From: an uncultured Eubacteriales bacterium
GTDB lineage: Bacteria > Bacillota > Clostridia > Christensenellales > Christensenellaceae
DNA length: 10,029 bases
Reading direction: 5' to 3'
Assembly (NCBI GenBank): GCA_900545085.1
Contig: UQXU01000061.1
Coordinates: forward strand, 1-10,029
This document shows positions 1-7,664 of this stretch, one piece after another. The notes under the pieces were generated by a model, which searched no databases, had not been told where the DNA came from, and saw only the letters and a program-made list of their open reading frames with translations. Numbering within the stretch: the first letter of the stretch is position 1; each line of letters begins with the position of its first letter. The translations under genes and the position numbers were made by a program.

Positions 1-1371
1 GTAAATGACTTTGTATGGGGTCCAGCTATGATAATCCTTCTGGTCGGAACAGGAATTTTTCTTACTTTTCGTCTTAAATTCCGCCCTTGGAAAAATCTTG
101 GCTTTGCGCTGAAACACGTATTCAAAGGCCGCAAACACACCACCGGAGGCGAAGGCGATATAACGCCGTTCCAATCTCTTATGACTGCGTTGTCTGCCAC
201 GATAGGCACCGGTAACATCGCGGGCGTAGCTACGGCTATGGTGTTGGGAGGACCGGGCGCTCTCGTTTGGATGTGGATTTCCGCCCTTTTTGGTTTAACC
301 ACAAAATATGCCGAATGCATGCTTGCTGTTAAGTATCGCGAAAAGAACTCACGCGGAGAAATGGCCGGCGGTCCTATGTATGTCATGCAGAACGGGTTTA
401 AACACAAAGGTTTCGGACGCTTTCTGGGTATGTTATTTGCAATTTTCGCGGTATTAGCTTCCTTTGGCATAGGCAATATGACACAGGTTGACGCCATCGC
501 TTCTGCACTTAACACCACTTTCGGTGTTGAGTATTGGATTGTAGGCATCGCATTGGTAGTATTAACCGCAATTGTAATTATTGGCGGAATTCAATCTATA
601 GGCAAAGTTTCTTCAATAATAGTTCCTGTTATGGCAATAGTATATGTCATAGGAGGTCTAGTAGTAATAATAGGCAACATAGGCAATCTGGGCACAGGTA
701 TAGTACAAATTATAACTAATGCTTTCGGAAAAGAAATGCTGACCAACATGACAGGCGGTTTCGCCGGTATGATGGTTGCCATGCGTTTTGGTGTAGCCCG
801 CGGCCTATTCTCCAACGAAGCGGGACTTGGTTCTGCGCCGATTGCGGCAGCAGCCGGAAAAACTGACTACGCATGTCGTCAAGGTTATATTTCAATGACA
901 GGTACATTCTTCGATACGATCATAGTCTGCACCATCACAGGGCTGGCGATCGCTTGCTCCGGCGTTCTCGGTATTACTGATGCCAACGGAGAGTTTATCA
1001 GCGGCGTCAACTTAACAATTCATGCATTTTCAACTATTTTTGGCGATTTTGGCGGAATTGTTATTTCTGTAGGTATCACGCTCTTCGCTTATTCTACTAT
1101 TCTTGGATGGTCCTATTATGGCGAAAAGAGCTTTGAATATATCACAGGTACTCCTAAGCTAAACATTATATACAGACTTGTATTCTGCGCTGTAGTATTT
1201 TTAGGTTCACTTTCCGGCTTGCAGGTAGCTTGGAACATATCTGAGATATTTAACGGACTTATGGCTATTCCCAACTTAATCTGCCTGATAGTTATGAGCA
1301 ACATCATAGCAAAAGAGACCAAATCTTTTGAGGACGTAATCAAACGCGAAAAGAGACTCAAAAGAGCATAA
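1..1371 (+). CDS. Sodium:alanine/glycine symporter, AGCS family (5' partial)
   Basis: This is an integral membrane transporter that imports small neutral amino acids such as alanine or glycine with Na+ (AGCS/DagA/AlsT family). The frame is open from the first base and reads VNDFVWGPA before the first visible Met (base 28). That is the usual family N-terminus, so the true start lies upstream and only about 10-15 residues are missing. In the visible numbering, family marks are GTGNIAG (69-75), GGPGALVWMW (83-92), GGPMYVM (about 123-129), SNEAGLGSAPIA (271-282) and GWSYYGEKS (369-377). About ten or more hydrophobic segments run through the protein, which ends in a short basic cytoplasmic tail (VIKREKRLKRA). 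At 456 visible residues it is near full family length and shows no lesion. It ends just before an intrinsic terminator and so is a separate transcription unit from the operon downstream. The family is certain; the substrate (Ala, Gly or another) cannot be read from the sequence. Confidence 0.95.
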   Translation, partial: VNDFVWGPAMIILLVGTGIFLTFRLKFRPWKNLGFALKHVFKGRKHTTGGEGDITPFQSLMTALSATIGTGNIAGVATAMVLGGPGALVWMWISALFGLTTKYAECMLAVKYREKNSRGEMAGGPMYVMQNGFKHKGFGRFLGMLFAIFAVLASFGIGNMTQVDAIASALNTTFGVEYWIVGIALVVLTAIVIIGGIQSIGKVSSIIVPVMAIVYVIGGLVVIIGNIGNLGTGIVQIITNAFGKEMLTNMTGGFAGMMVAMRFGVARGLFSNEAGLGSAPIAAAAGKTDYACRQGYISMTGTFFDTIIVCTITGLAIACSGVLGITDANGEFISGVNLTIHAFSTIFGDFGGIVISVGITLFAYSTILGWSYYGEKSFEYITGTPKLNIIYRLVFCAVVFLGSLSGLQVAWNISEIFNGLMAIPNLICLIVMSNIIAKETKSFEDVIKREKRLKRA

Positions 1372-1385
1372 AGGCTCATTATACG

Positions 1386-1417
1386 GACACTCTCTGATAC
1401 TTGAGAGTGTCTTTTTT
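1386..1417 (+). terminator. Intrinsic terminator of the symporter gene
   Basis: A perfect 9-bp stem, GACACTCTC (1386-1394) with GAGAGTGTC (1403-1411), encloses an 8-nt loop and is followed at once by six T (1412-1417). It begins 14 nt after the symporter stop codon. This is a textbook Rho-independent terminator and separates the symporter from the promoter that follows. Confidence 0.93.
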
Positions 1418-1424
1418 AATGCTC

Positions 1425-1453
1425 TTGATAAAAATAATTTTCCAGAGTATAAT
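1425..1453 (+). promoter_or_regulatory. SigA/sigma70-type promoter of the operon
   Basis: TTGATA (1425-1430) and TATAAT (1448-1453) are separated by exactly 17 bp: a perfect -10 and a five-of-six -35. Transcription would start near 1459-1461, giving a leader of about 45 nt before the ATG at 1506. It lies right after the upstream terminator. No terminator is visible from here through miaA, so it probably drives the whole alcohol dehydrogenase-ybaK-mutS-mutL-miaA unit. Confidence 0.8.
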
Positions 1454-1470
1454 GTATTAATAATAATTGT

Positions 1471-1488
1471 GTATCCGTAGGATACGGA
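1471..1488 (+). promoter_or_regulatory. Inverted repeat in the operon leader with two alternative hairpins
   Basis: GTATCC (1471-1476) and GGATAC (1480-1485) form a perfect 6-bp inverted repeat around a 3-nt centre. Overlapping it, TCCGTA (1474-1479) and TACGGA (1483-1488) form a second perfect 6-bp repeat, also with a 3-nt centre. The two RNA hairpins are mutually exclusive. The element sits about 10-25 nt after the predicted transcription start and a few nt upstream of the ribosome binding site GGAAAGG (1491-1497). It could be a repressor operator in the DNA or a small mRNA structure affecting initiation. Neither role is shown by the sequence, and I match it to no known riboswitch. Confidence 0.45.
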
Positions 1489-1505
1489 GCGGAAAGGACG
1501 TATAT

Positions 1506-2672
1506 ATGGTAAGCTTTAATTATATAAACCCAACCAGAATAGTATTTGGCAGAAGTGCGGAAAAACAAATAGGCGCTCTAACATCGGCTTACTCTAATAA
1601 GGCTTTGATTCATTATGGATCTGAACGCATTATTAAAAGTGGTCTTATGGACGTTTTGACAAATTCTCTCAATGCTGCAGGCGTCGAATTTACGTTGCTG
1701 GGAGGGGTTCAGCCTAATCCGCGTTCCTCACTTGTTTACAAAGGAATTGAAATCGTTAAAAATAAAAATATAGGGATTATAATTGCTGTTGGAGGAGGCA
1801 GCGTTATAGACTCTGCTAAGGCTATCGGCATCGGAGCTGCATATGAAGGAGATTTTCAGGATTTTTTCGGAAGCAGAGCAAGCGATACTCCTAAAGCTTC
1901 TGTACCTGTCGGCGTCGTTCTTACTATGGCAGGAGCGGGAAGTGAAGCAAGTAATAATTGCGTTATTACTAACGACAAGGACGGAACAAAGAATCCTTGC
2001 GGTTCAGAAGTAATATATCCGGTTTTCGCTCTTATGAATCCTGAGCTTACAACTACAGTGCCTGAATACCAGACCATGTGCGGAATAACCGATGCAATAT
2101 CTCATGCAATGGAAAGATACTTCTCGCCGACGGAAAACACAGATATCACAGACAGAATGCTGGAAGGAATCATATCTTCTTTGATGCACAACGCATTGCT
2201 TCTGAAAGATGATCTCACCAACTACGACCTCCGGGCAGAAATAATGCTGGGCTGCAAAGTCGCTCACGACAATTGCGCCGGCGTAGGCAGAGTGCAGGAC
2301 TGGGCTTCCCATCAAATGGAGCACCAAATCAGCGCTCTTTATGATGTCGCACACGGAGCAGGTCTTGCTGTTGTAATGCCTGCATGGATGGAATACATCA
2401 GCGCATTCAAACCGGATAGACTCGTTGCATTGGGAAAACGAGTTTTTGCCAAAGGAAACGAGCCATGGACAGCTAGTGATACAATAGGCGCGTTCAGACA
2501 TTTTCTAAAAGAAATCGGTATGCCGATAAGAATGCATGAGCTTTGTCCTGCCGTAAGCGAAGATTATCCTAAAATGGCGAAAATGGCTTTAGATTACAAT
2601 TGCGGAAGCATTGGACAGTACCGTAAGCTGTATCAACAGGACGTTGAAACAATATACAAGCTGATGGAGTAA
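1506..2672 (+). CDS. Iron-containing alcohol dehydrogenase (BDH/YqhD type)
   Basis: This is a cytoplasmic group III (metal-dependent) alcohol dehydrogenase that interconverts aldehydes and alcohols with a nicotinamide cofactor. Homologues act in butanol/ethanol formation or in aldehyde detoxification. The protein has 388 residues, the family size. It opens with FNYINPTRIVFG, typical of the BDH subgroup, and has the nucleotide-binding glycine motif GGGSVIDSAKA at 96-106. The four metal ligands known from YqhD (Asp194, His198, His267, His281) line up as D196, H200 (DAISH), H269 and H283 (AHGAGLA). A YGSE stretch at 37-40, where NAD-specific members often carry an Asp, hints at NADP(H) use; this is inference. 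The ATG at 1506 is chosen because GGAAAGG (1491-1497) lies at good spacing and the homology starts there. A TTG at 1467 would add 13 residues encoded by the leader hairpin. It is the first gene of the operon. Substrate unknown. Confidence 0.93.
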   Translation: MVSFNYINPTRIVFGRSAEKQIGALTSAYSNKALIHYGSERIIKSGLMDVLTNSLNAAGVEFTLLGGVQPNPRSSLVYKGIEIVKNKNIGIIIAVGGGSVIDSAKAIGIGAAYEGDFQDFFGSRASDTPKASVPVGVVLTMAGAGSEASNNCVITNDKDGTKNPCGSEVIYPVFALMNPELTTTVPEYQTMCGITDAISHAMERYFSPTENTDITDRMLEGIISSLMHNALLLKDDLTNYDLRAEIMLGCKVAHDNCAGVGRVQDWASHQMEHQISALYDVAHGAGLAVVMPAWMEYISAFKPDRLVALGKRVFAKGNEPWTASDTIGAFRHFLKEIGMPIRMHELCPAVSEDYPKMAKMALDYNCGSIGQYRKLYQQDVETIYKLME

Positions 2673-2676
2673 AATA

Positions 2677-3162
2677 ATGTCTAAAAATGCAAAAACAAAC
2701 GCAATGCGTCTGCTCGACAGGTCAAAAATCAAATACGAAATCCTCAGCTATGACGTTAGCGATGGCAAAATAGACGGTTTGAGCGTTGCTCAAAAAATGA
2801 ATCAGGATCCGAGTACAACTTTCAAAACACTTGTTACAGCATCGCAAAATAACGAACACTTTGTATTTGTAATACCTGTATGTACAGAATTGGATCTAAA
2901 AGCCGCTGCAAGAGCAACAGGACAAAAGAACATTGCCATGATACCACAAGCGAAGCTTCTCCCTCTTACAGGATACATTCATGGCGGATGCTCTCCTATA
3001 GGAATGAAGAAGCATTTTGTTACTATAATAGATGAAAGCGCAAAATGTAAAGACTTCATATTTGTCAGCGGAGGAAAAATAGGACTGCAGATTAAAATTG
3101 CACCCGACGACTTATCAAGAGCCATAGGCGCTTCTTACTCAAAGGTGGCGAGAAATGACTAA
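2677..3162 (+). CDS. ybaK: Cys-tRNA(Pro) deacylase YbaK/EbsC
   Basis: This is a trans-editing hydrolase of the YbaK/ProX (INS-like) superfamily. Bacterial YbaK removes cysteine wrongly attached to tRNA(Pro) by prolyl-tRNA synthetase, protecting translation in the cytosol. The 161-residue protein matches the family length. It begins with the usual KTNAMRLLD helix, has the lysine needed for activity in TTFKTL (K50, equivalent to Lys46 of the Haemophilus protein), and carries the hallmark GGCSPIGMKK at 103-112, followed by the SGGKIGLQIKIAPDDL strand-helix region. The start is well supported: GGAG at 2666-2669, inside the end of the previous gene, precedes the ATG by 7 nt. It lies 4 nt after the dehydrogenase stop and overlaps mutS by 8 nt, so it is co-transcribed. 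The family is certain; the exact tRNA substrate is from family knowledge only. Confidence 0.93.
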   Translation: MSKNAKTNAMRLLDRSKIKYEILSYDVSDGKIDGLSVAQKMNQDPSTTFKTLVTASQNNEHFVFVIPVCTELDLKAAARATGQKNIAMIPQAKLLPLTGYIHGGCSPIGMKKHFVTIIDESAKCKDFIFVSGGKIGLQIKIAPDDLSRAIGASYSKVARND

Positions 3163-5764
3163 AGAAAAAAGTAAAACAGGCATCAAAGGAAGCAGCATGT
3201 CTAAGCTGTCTCCTATGATGAGACAATATTTAGAATTAAAGGAGCAGAATCCAGACTGTCTCCTCTTTTTCCGTTGCGGTGATTTTTACGAAATGTTCTT
3301 CGAAGATGCCGTAACAACTTCAGACGCCTTGCAGCTCACTCTCACAGGAAAGGAATGCGGACTGGATGAGCGGGCTCCTATGTGCGGAGTACCTTATCAT
3401 GCGTTAGATATGTATCTCGCCAGACTTGTAGAGCAGGGTTTTAAAGTCGCAGTATGCGAACAAATGGAAAATCCCTCCGAAGCAAAAGGTCTTGTGAAAC
3501 GTGATATAATCCGAGTAGTCACTCCCGGTACACTTGGCAGCGACGAAAAGGAAAACAGATACATAATGGCTATCTATGAAGAAGACGGCTCGTTCAGCGT
3601 AGCGTATGCAGATATAAGCACAGGTGAGTTCTGCGTAGAAAATGCCGATGATCTGCGCGACGTATCTAACATATCTGCCAGAATCTCCGCAAGAGAATTG
3701 GTGGCAGAGGAAGGTTACAATATACCAAATATATCAGGACTGCCGGATACAATAAGCCGTATTCCTTCGAAGCAATTCGAAAAAACAACAGCATATGAAG
3801 TTCTTTTTAGAAATTTTCACTTCCACGACACATCTATGGTTGGACTAGAAGAATATGATCTAAGAGCAGCCGGCGGTCTTATGTATTATCTGGAACAAAC
3901 TCAGAAACACGCACTGAGACATATGAGTTCCATAATACCCGTAAAAAAAGCGGACAGCATGATACTTGACCGATTTACAATACGTAATCTCGAGCTTACT
4001 GCGTCGTTATCTACAGGAAAGAAAAGAAGTTCTCTCCTTGGAGTTCTGGACAACACGCATACCGCCATGGGCTCCAGGATGCTGAGGCATTGGATAGAAA
4101 AGCCGCTGCAAGATATCTCTCAGATAAATTTGAGATTAGATGCTGTAGAAGAGTTAAAAAACGATTATTCTCTGCAATGCGAAATATCTGTTTATCTACG
4201 TAAAATATGCGACATTGAAAAGATTCTGTCACGACTGAGCTACGGCACTGTTCAACCGGCCTCTTTGCTGAGCCTCAAAGACACACTGAACTTAATACCT
4301 GAACTCCAAGAGAAGCTCGTATCGTGCAATAGCGAAATGTTAAAGCGTATAGGGCACACGCTAAATCCAATACATGATTTGAGGCAGATGCTCGAGGACG
4401 CAATAATAGATGAAAATACTCCGGCCACGCTTAAAGATGGCGGCGTCATTAAAGACGGATTCAGCGAGAGAGTGGATAAGTGCAGGGAGAGCGTGCGTTC
4501 CGGCCACGACTGGCTCGCAAAACTGCTTGAAAAAGAGAAGAGAGTCTCCGGCATTAAAAACATGAAGATGGGTTTTAACAAAGTGTTCGGATACTATTTT
4601 GAAGTATCTAAATCTAATTTAAACCTTGTTCCTGTATACTTTAAACGCAAACAAACTCTAACAACCGGCGAGAGATATGTCACTGAAGAACTCAAATCTA
4701 TGGAAGGCGAGATACTCAACGCATCTGACCTTCTTATAGAACTTGAACAAGAGTTGTTTGAAGTCGTATGCAAAAAAGTTGAAAACAATATAGTTTTACT
4801 TCAGGAAAATGCACATGCTCTGGCAATTTTAGACTCTCTTATGTCATTTGCTAAAGCGGCATACAGCGGAGGATATATTCGCCCTAAGATAACTGATGAT
4901 GGAATAATTAACATAAAGTCCGGAAGACACCCCGTGGTCGAAAAGCTCATGAAAGGTTATTTTGTTCCCAACGACGTATATCTCGATATGAGCGATAATA
5001 AGCTTCTCATTATAACAGGACCAAATATGGCCGGCAAGAGTACCTATATGCGTCAAACAGGTATCATAACGCTCATGGCTCATATGGGGTGCTTTGTGCC
5101 GGCGGATTCAGCGTCAATATGCCTGGTAGACAGAATATTTACACGTGTAGGCGCTAGTGACGATTTAGCTTCAGGGCAGAGCACCTTTATGGTGGAAATG
5201 AACGAGTTAGCAAGCATACTTGCTTGCGCTACAGAAAACAGTCTCTTGATATTAGATGAAATTGGCAGAGGCACAAGTACATATGACGGTCTATCCATAG
5301 CGTGGGCAACAGCAGAGCATATCGTAAACAACACAGAAACAGGCGGAAAAACTCTCTTTGCAACTCATTATCATGAGCTAACTGAGCTTGAAGACATGTT
5401 GCCCGGCGTTAAAAACTTCAGCGTCAGCATAAAAGAAAAAGACAATGGTATTATCTTTTTACACAAGATAAAAAAAGGCAGCGCAGACCGCAGCTTCGGA
5501 ATTGAAGTAGCTAAACTTGCAGGAATCCCTAATTCTGTTATAGACCGTGCTAAAGAGCTTTTATCGTCTTTAGAAAAAAAGGATCACATAAAACTTACAG
5601 AAATTGCAGATGATGTTGCAAATTCAGATGACAATTCAACGCCTAAGTATGTAAGCGACCTCTTGAAGTCTATTAAAAACTTAAATATAGACAGTATGTC
5701 GCCGTTGGAAGCTTTAACATTTTTAAACGACATAAAATCGAGGCTGAGTGATTACAATGGCTAA
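3155..5764 (+). CDS. mutS: DNA mismatch repair protein MutS
   Basis: MutS dimers detect base mismatches and small loops in new DNA and, with ATP, recruit MutL. All domains are present in order (numbered from the ATG at 3155). The mismatch-binding domain has the Phe-x-Glu wedge in GDFYEMF (F44, E46). Connector, lever and clamp regions follow, then the ABC-type ATPase: Walker A GPNMAGKST (622-630), signature region ASGQSTFMVEM (672-682), Walker B LLILDEIGRGTS (697-708) and ATHYHEL (736-742). The C-terminal helix-turn-helix/dimer region ends in MSPLEALTFLNDI. The length of 869 is normal. Start choice is ambiguous. The ATG at 3155 has AAAGGTGG (3141-3148) 6 nt upstream and overlaps the ybaK stop, suggesting coupling. 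An ATG at 3197 has its own AAAGGA (3185-3190) and gives MSKLSPMMRQYL, closer to the usual family start (855 residues). The tail lacks a recognisable Q-x-[SD]-[LF]-F beta-clamp motif. Confidence 0.98.
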   Translation: MTKEKSKTGIKGSSMSKLSPMMRQYLELKEQNPDCLLFFRCGDFYEMFFEDAVTTSDALQLTLTGKECGLDERAPMCGVPYHALDMYLARLVEQGFKVAVCEQMENPSEAKGLVKRDIIRVVTPGTLGSDEKENRYIMAIYEEDGSFSVAYADISTGEFCVENADDLRDVSNISARISARELVAEEGYNIPNISGLPDTISRIPSKQFEKTTAYEVLFRNFHFHDTSMVGLEEYDLRAAGGLMYYLEQTQKHALRHMSSIIPVKKADSMILDRFTIRNLELTASLSTGKKRSSLLGVLDNTHTAMGSRMLRHWIEKPLQDISQINLRLDAVEELKNDYSLQCEISVYLRKICDIEKILSRLSYGTVQPASLLSLKDTLNLIPELQEKLVSCNSEMLKRIGHTLNPIHDLRQMLEDAIIDENTPATLKDGGVIKDGFSERVDKCRESVRSGHDWLAKLLEKEKRVSGIKNMKMGFNKVFGYYFEVSKSNLNLVPVYFKRKQTLTTGERYVTEELKSMEGEILNASDLLIELEQELFEVVCKKVENNIVLLQENAHALAILDSLMSFAKAAYSGGYIRPKITDDGIINIKSGRHPVVEKLMKGYFVPNDVYLDMSDNKLLIITGPNMAGKSTYMRQTGIITLMAHMGCFVPADSASICLVDRIFTRVGASDDLASGQSTFMVEMNELASILACATENSLLILDEIGRGTSTYDGLSIAWATAEHIVNNTETGGKTLFATHYHELTELEDMLPGVKNFSVSIKEKDNGIIFLHKIKKGSADRSFGIEVAKLAGIPNSVIDRAKELLSSLEKKDHIKLTEIADDVANSDDNSTPKYVSDLLKSIKNLNIDSMSPLEALTFLNDIKSRLSDYNG
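3185..3199 (+). promoter_or_regulatory. mutS: Alternative ribosome binding site and start codon of mutS
   Basis: AAAGGA (3185-3190) lies 6 nt before an in-frame ATG at 3197. The protein from this ATG begins MSKLSPMM, matching where most MutS proteins begin, so residues 1-14 of the longer version may not be translated. Both starts have acceptable sites and may both be used. Confidence 0.5.
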
Positions 5765-7658
5765 AATCAGAATATTGAGTGAAGCGATTGCCGGCAGAAT
5801 AGCAGCCGGAGAAGTAGTAGAAAGACCGTGCAGTATTGTAAAAGAACTTGTAGAAAATGCTGTAGATGCAGGAGCTACTGCTGTATCAATCGCAATAGAG
5901 GAAGGTGGAATAAAACTCATTAGAGTTGCGGACAACGGAAGCGGCATAGCGCCGGACGACATGCCATTGACTATAGTAAAACATGCAACAAGCAAGATAT
6001 TTAATTTATCTGATTTGGATCATATAGGAACAATGGGATTTAGAGGCGAGGCGCTGGCAAGCATAGCAGCAGTGTCAGAACTAACGATTCGAAGCAAAAC
6101 ACCTGATAATGAGTTGGGAAGTGAACTACATGCCACAGGCGGCGAAATAGACTATATAAACGAAGCCGGAGTGGCAAACGGAACCACAACTATAGTTGAA
6201 AACCTGTTTTTTAATACGCCTGCAAGACGTAAATTTTTAAAAAGGCCGGCATCTGAGGCAGCAGCCATCACCGACTGTGTGAGCAGGCTTATCCTTTCGT
6301 ATCCAAATATTTCGATAAGGTATACATCAGGCTCTACTACTATTTATCATAGTCCCGGAAGCGGAGATATTAATGATGCAATAATAAGTATATACGGTGT
6401 GCGCATTAAGCCAAGGCTTATACCAATTGATGCTAAACGGGGAGATATGAAGCTCAGCGGATATATATCGTCACCTGAGTTAAATTATAAAACCTTTAAA
6501 CACGGCTCTATATTTGTTAACGGACGATACATTAAATCACAGGATATAAACCATGCAATTCTCGCAGGTTACACAGAGCGTCTGCTCAAGGGAACTTTCC
6601 CTATGTTTGTGCTGCATCTTGATTTGCCGCTCAGCTCGGTAGATGTAAACGTACATCCAAATAAATTAAGTATAAAATTTATTGACGACAATAAGGTATC
6701 GCAGTTTATTACAGATACAATATACGAAACTTTATATACAGCAGTACGTACACCAAAACTAGACTTAGAATATAAACGTGATATTAAAGGTCCTACAATA
6801 CAAGCAATAAAGAGCACCGCTGAGCCGGCTTTAAAAAACAACACTATTGAAATTGAAACGGAAAACAATAAAATAGAAACACAAAGAACAGTTTCAAGAA
6901 AAGATATAGACGACATACTCAACAGAGTTCCTGATTATAAAGCAGAAAGTACGATTATGAGGCAGACATCTCCGTATTCTGTCGAAGCCGTTTTAGGAAA
7001 AGAACAAAAAAGCGAAACGCAAATGCACGATTTTAAACTGCCTCAATCAGAAGAACAGGAACAAAATGAACAGCCAAGTTTAATCAACACAATAGGAAGC
7101 TATAATATAATTGGGACAGCTTTTTCTACGTATATAATTGTAGAATCTGACGATACCATATATATGATAGATCAACATGCAGCTCACGAACGTCTAGTTT
7201 ATGATATGCTATTAAAAGAAAGCGGAGGTGTAATACAACCGCTTTTAGAAGGGGAGCCATATGACGTAACTCACGATGAAATGCTTCTCATCGAGGACAA
7301 CTTGGAATTGATAAATAAAATCGGAATTGAATTAAGCAGGCTCGGACAGTTCTGCTACAGCATCAACGCCGTCCCCATGGTATTAGGAGAAATTGAACCG
7401 TCTTCCATTATGAAAGATATACTTTCTGTGCTGACCGAAAGCAGACGTCAAAATATAGTTTTGCGGCAAGAGAAATTAGCAAAGGCGGCGTGCAAACGCG
7501 CGGTCAAGGCCGGGCAGAAACTGTCTGAGGATCAACTGAACAGCATAATGCAGCAAATTCTGATAAAAAAGACAATGCCTTATTGCCCGCACGGCAGACC
7601 AATAGCTGTTGCATTTACACGTACTGATTTAGAAAAGAGTTTCAGAAGGAGAGTTTAA
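5757..7658 (+). CDS. mutL: DNA mismatch repair protein MutL (endonuclease type)
   Basis: MutL links mismatch recognition by MutS to strand removal. In bacteria without MutH its C-terminal domain nicks the new strand. The protein has 633 residues from the ATG at 5757. The N-terminal GHKL ATPase shows KELVEN with E30 and N34, ADNGSGI near D59, and GFRGEAL at 94-100. A hydrophilic, poorly conserved linker spans about 335-440. The C-terminal endonuclease domain carries DQHAAHER from D472, ACKRAVKA at 578-585, CPHGRP at 610-615 and FTR at 620-622, so the metal-binding Cys and His residues are all present. The last acidic residue of the DQHA(x)2E(x)4E motif is Asp (D483) rather than Glu, a conservative change. 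The segment that aligns with the clamp-binding QEMIVP of Bacillus subtilis reads GGVIQP, without the leading Gln. The start overlaps the end of mutS by 8 nt (ATGGCTAA). A GTG at 5748 is possible, but the family begins at MAKIRIL. There is no strong own ribosome binding site, so coupling to mutS is likely. Confidence 0.97.
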   Translation: MAKIRILSEAIAGRIAAGEVVERPCSIVKELVENAVDAGATAVSIAIEEGGIKLIRVADNGSGIAPDDMPLTIVKHATSKIFNLSDLDHIGTMGFRGEALASIAAVSELTIRSKTPDNELGSELHATGGEIDYINEAGVANGTTTIVENLFFNTPARRKFLKRPASEAAAITDCVSRLILSYPNISIRYTSGSTTIYHSPGSGDINDAIISIYGVRIKPRLIPIDAKRGDMKLSGYISSPELNYKTFKHGSIFVNGRYIKSQDINHAILAGYTERLLKGTFPMFVLHLDLPLSSVDVNVHPNKLSIKFIDDNKVSQFITDTIYETLYTAVRTPKLDLEYKRDIKGPTIQAIKSTAEPALKNNTIEIETENNKIETQRTVSRKDIDDILNRVPDYKAESTIMRQTSPYSVEAVLGKEQKSETQMHDFKLPQSEEQEQNEQPSLINTIGSYNIIGTAFSTYIIVESDDTIYMIDQHAAHERLVYDMLLKESGGVIQPLLEGEPYDVTHDEMLLIEDNLELINKIGIELSRLGQFCYSINAVPMVLGEIEPSSIMKDILSVLTESRRQNIVLRQEKLAKAACKRAVKAGQKLSEDQLNSIMQQILIKKTMPYCPHGRPIAVAFTRTDLEKSFRRRV

Positions 7659-7664
7659 GTTTTG
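7646..7664 (+). promoter_or_regulatory. miaA: Ribosome binding site deciding the TTG start of miaA
   Basis: AAGGAGAG (7646-7653), lying inside the last codons of mutL, is the strongest Shine-Dalgarno match in the window. It precedes TTG at 7662-7664 by 8 nt. No ATG occurs before the Walker A motif, so the TTG start is well supported. Confidence 0.8.

Noticed and set aside
534..719. Small open frames within the symporter, dehydrogenase, mutS and mutL genes on either strand
   Set aside because: They lie wholly inside strongly conserved genes in other frames, have no family resemblance and no supporting ribosome binding sites.
1467..1505. TTG start giving a 13-residue N-terminal extension of the alcohol dehydrogenase
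   Set aside because: The extension is encoded by the leader inverted repeat and lies close to the predicted transcription start. The ATG at 1506 has a good ribosome binding site and matches the family start.
5748..5756. GTG start for mutL three codons upstream
   Set aside because: MutL proteins begin at M-x-K-I-R-x-L, which matches the ATG at 5757; the extra M-I-T has no family support.
7140..7240. MutL C-terminal domain as possibly inactive
   Set aside because: Although one acidic residue is Asp rather than Glu, DQHA, ACK, CPHGRP and FTR motifs are all present, so an active endonuclease is the simpler reading.
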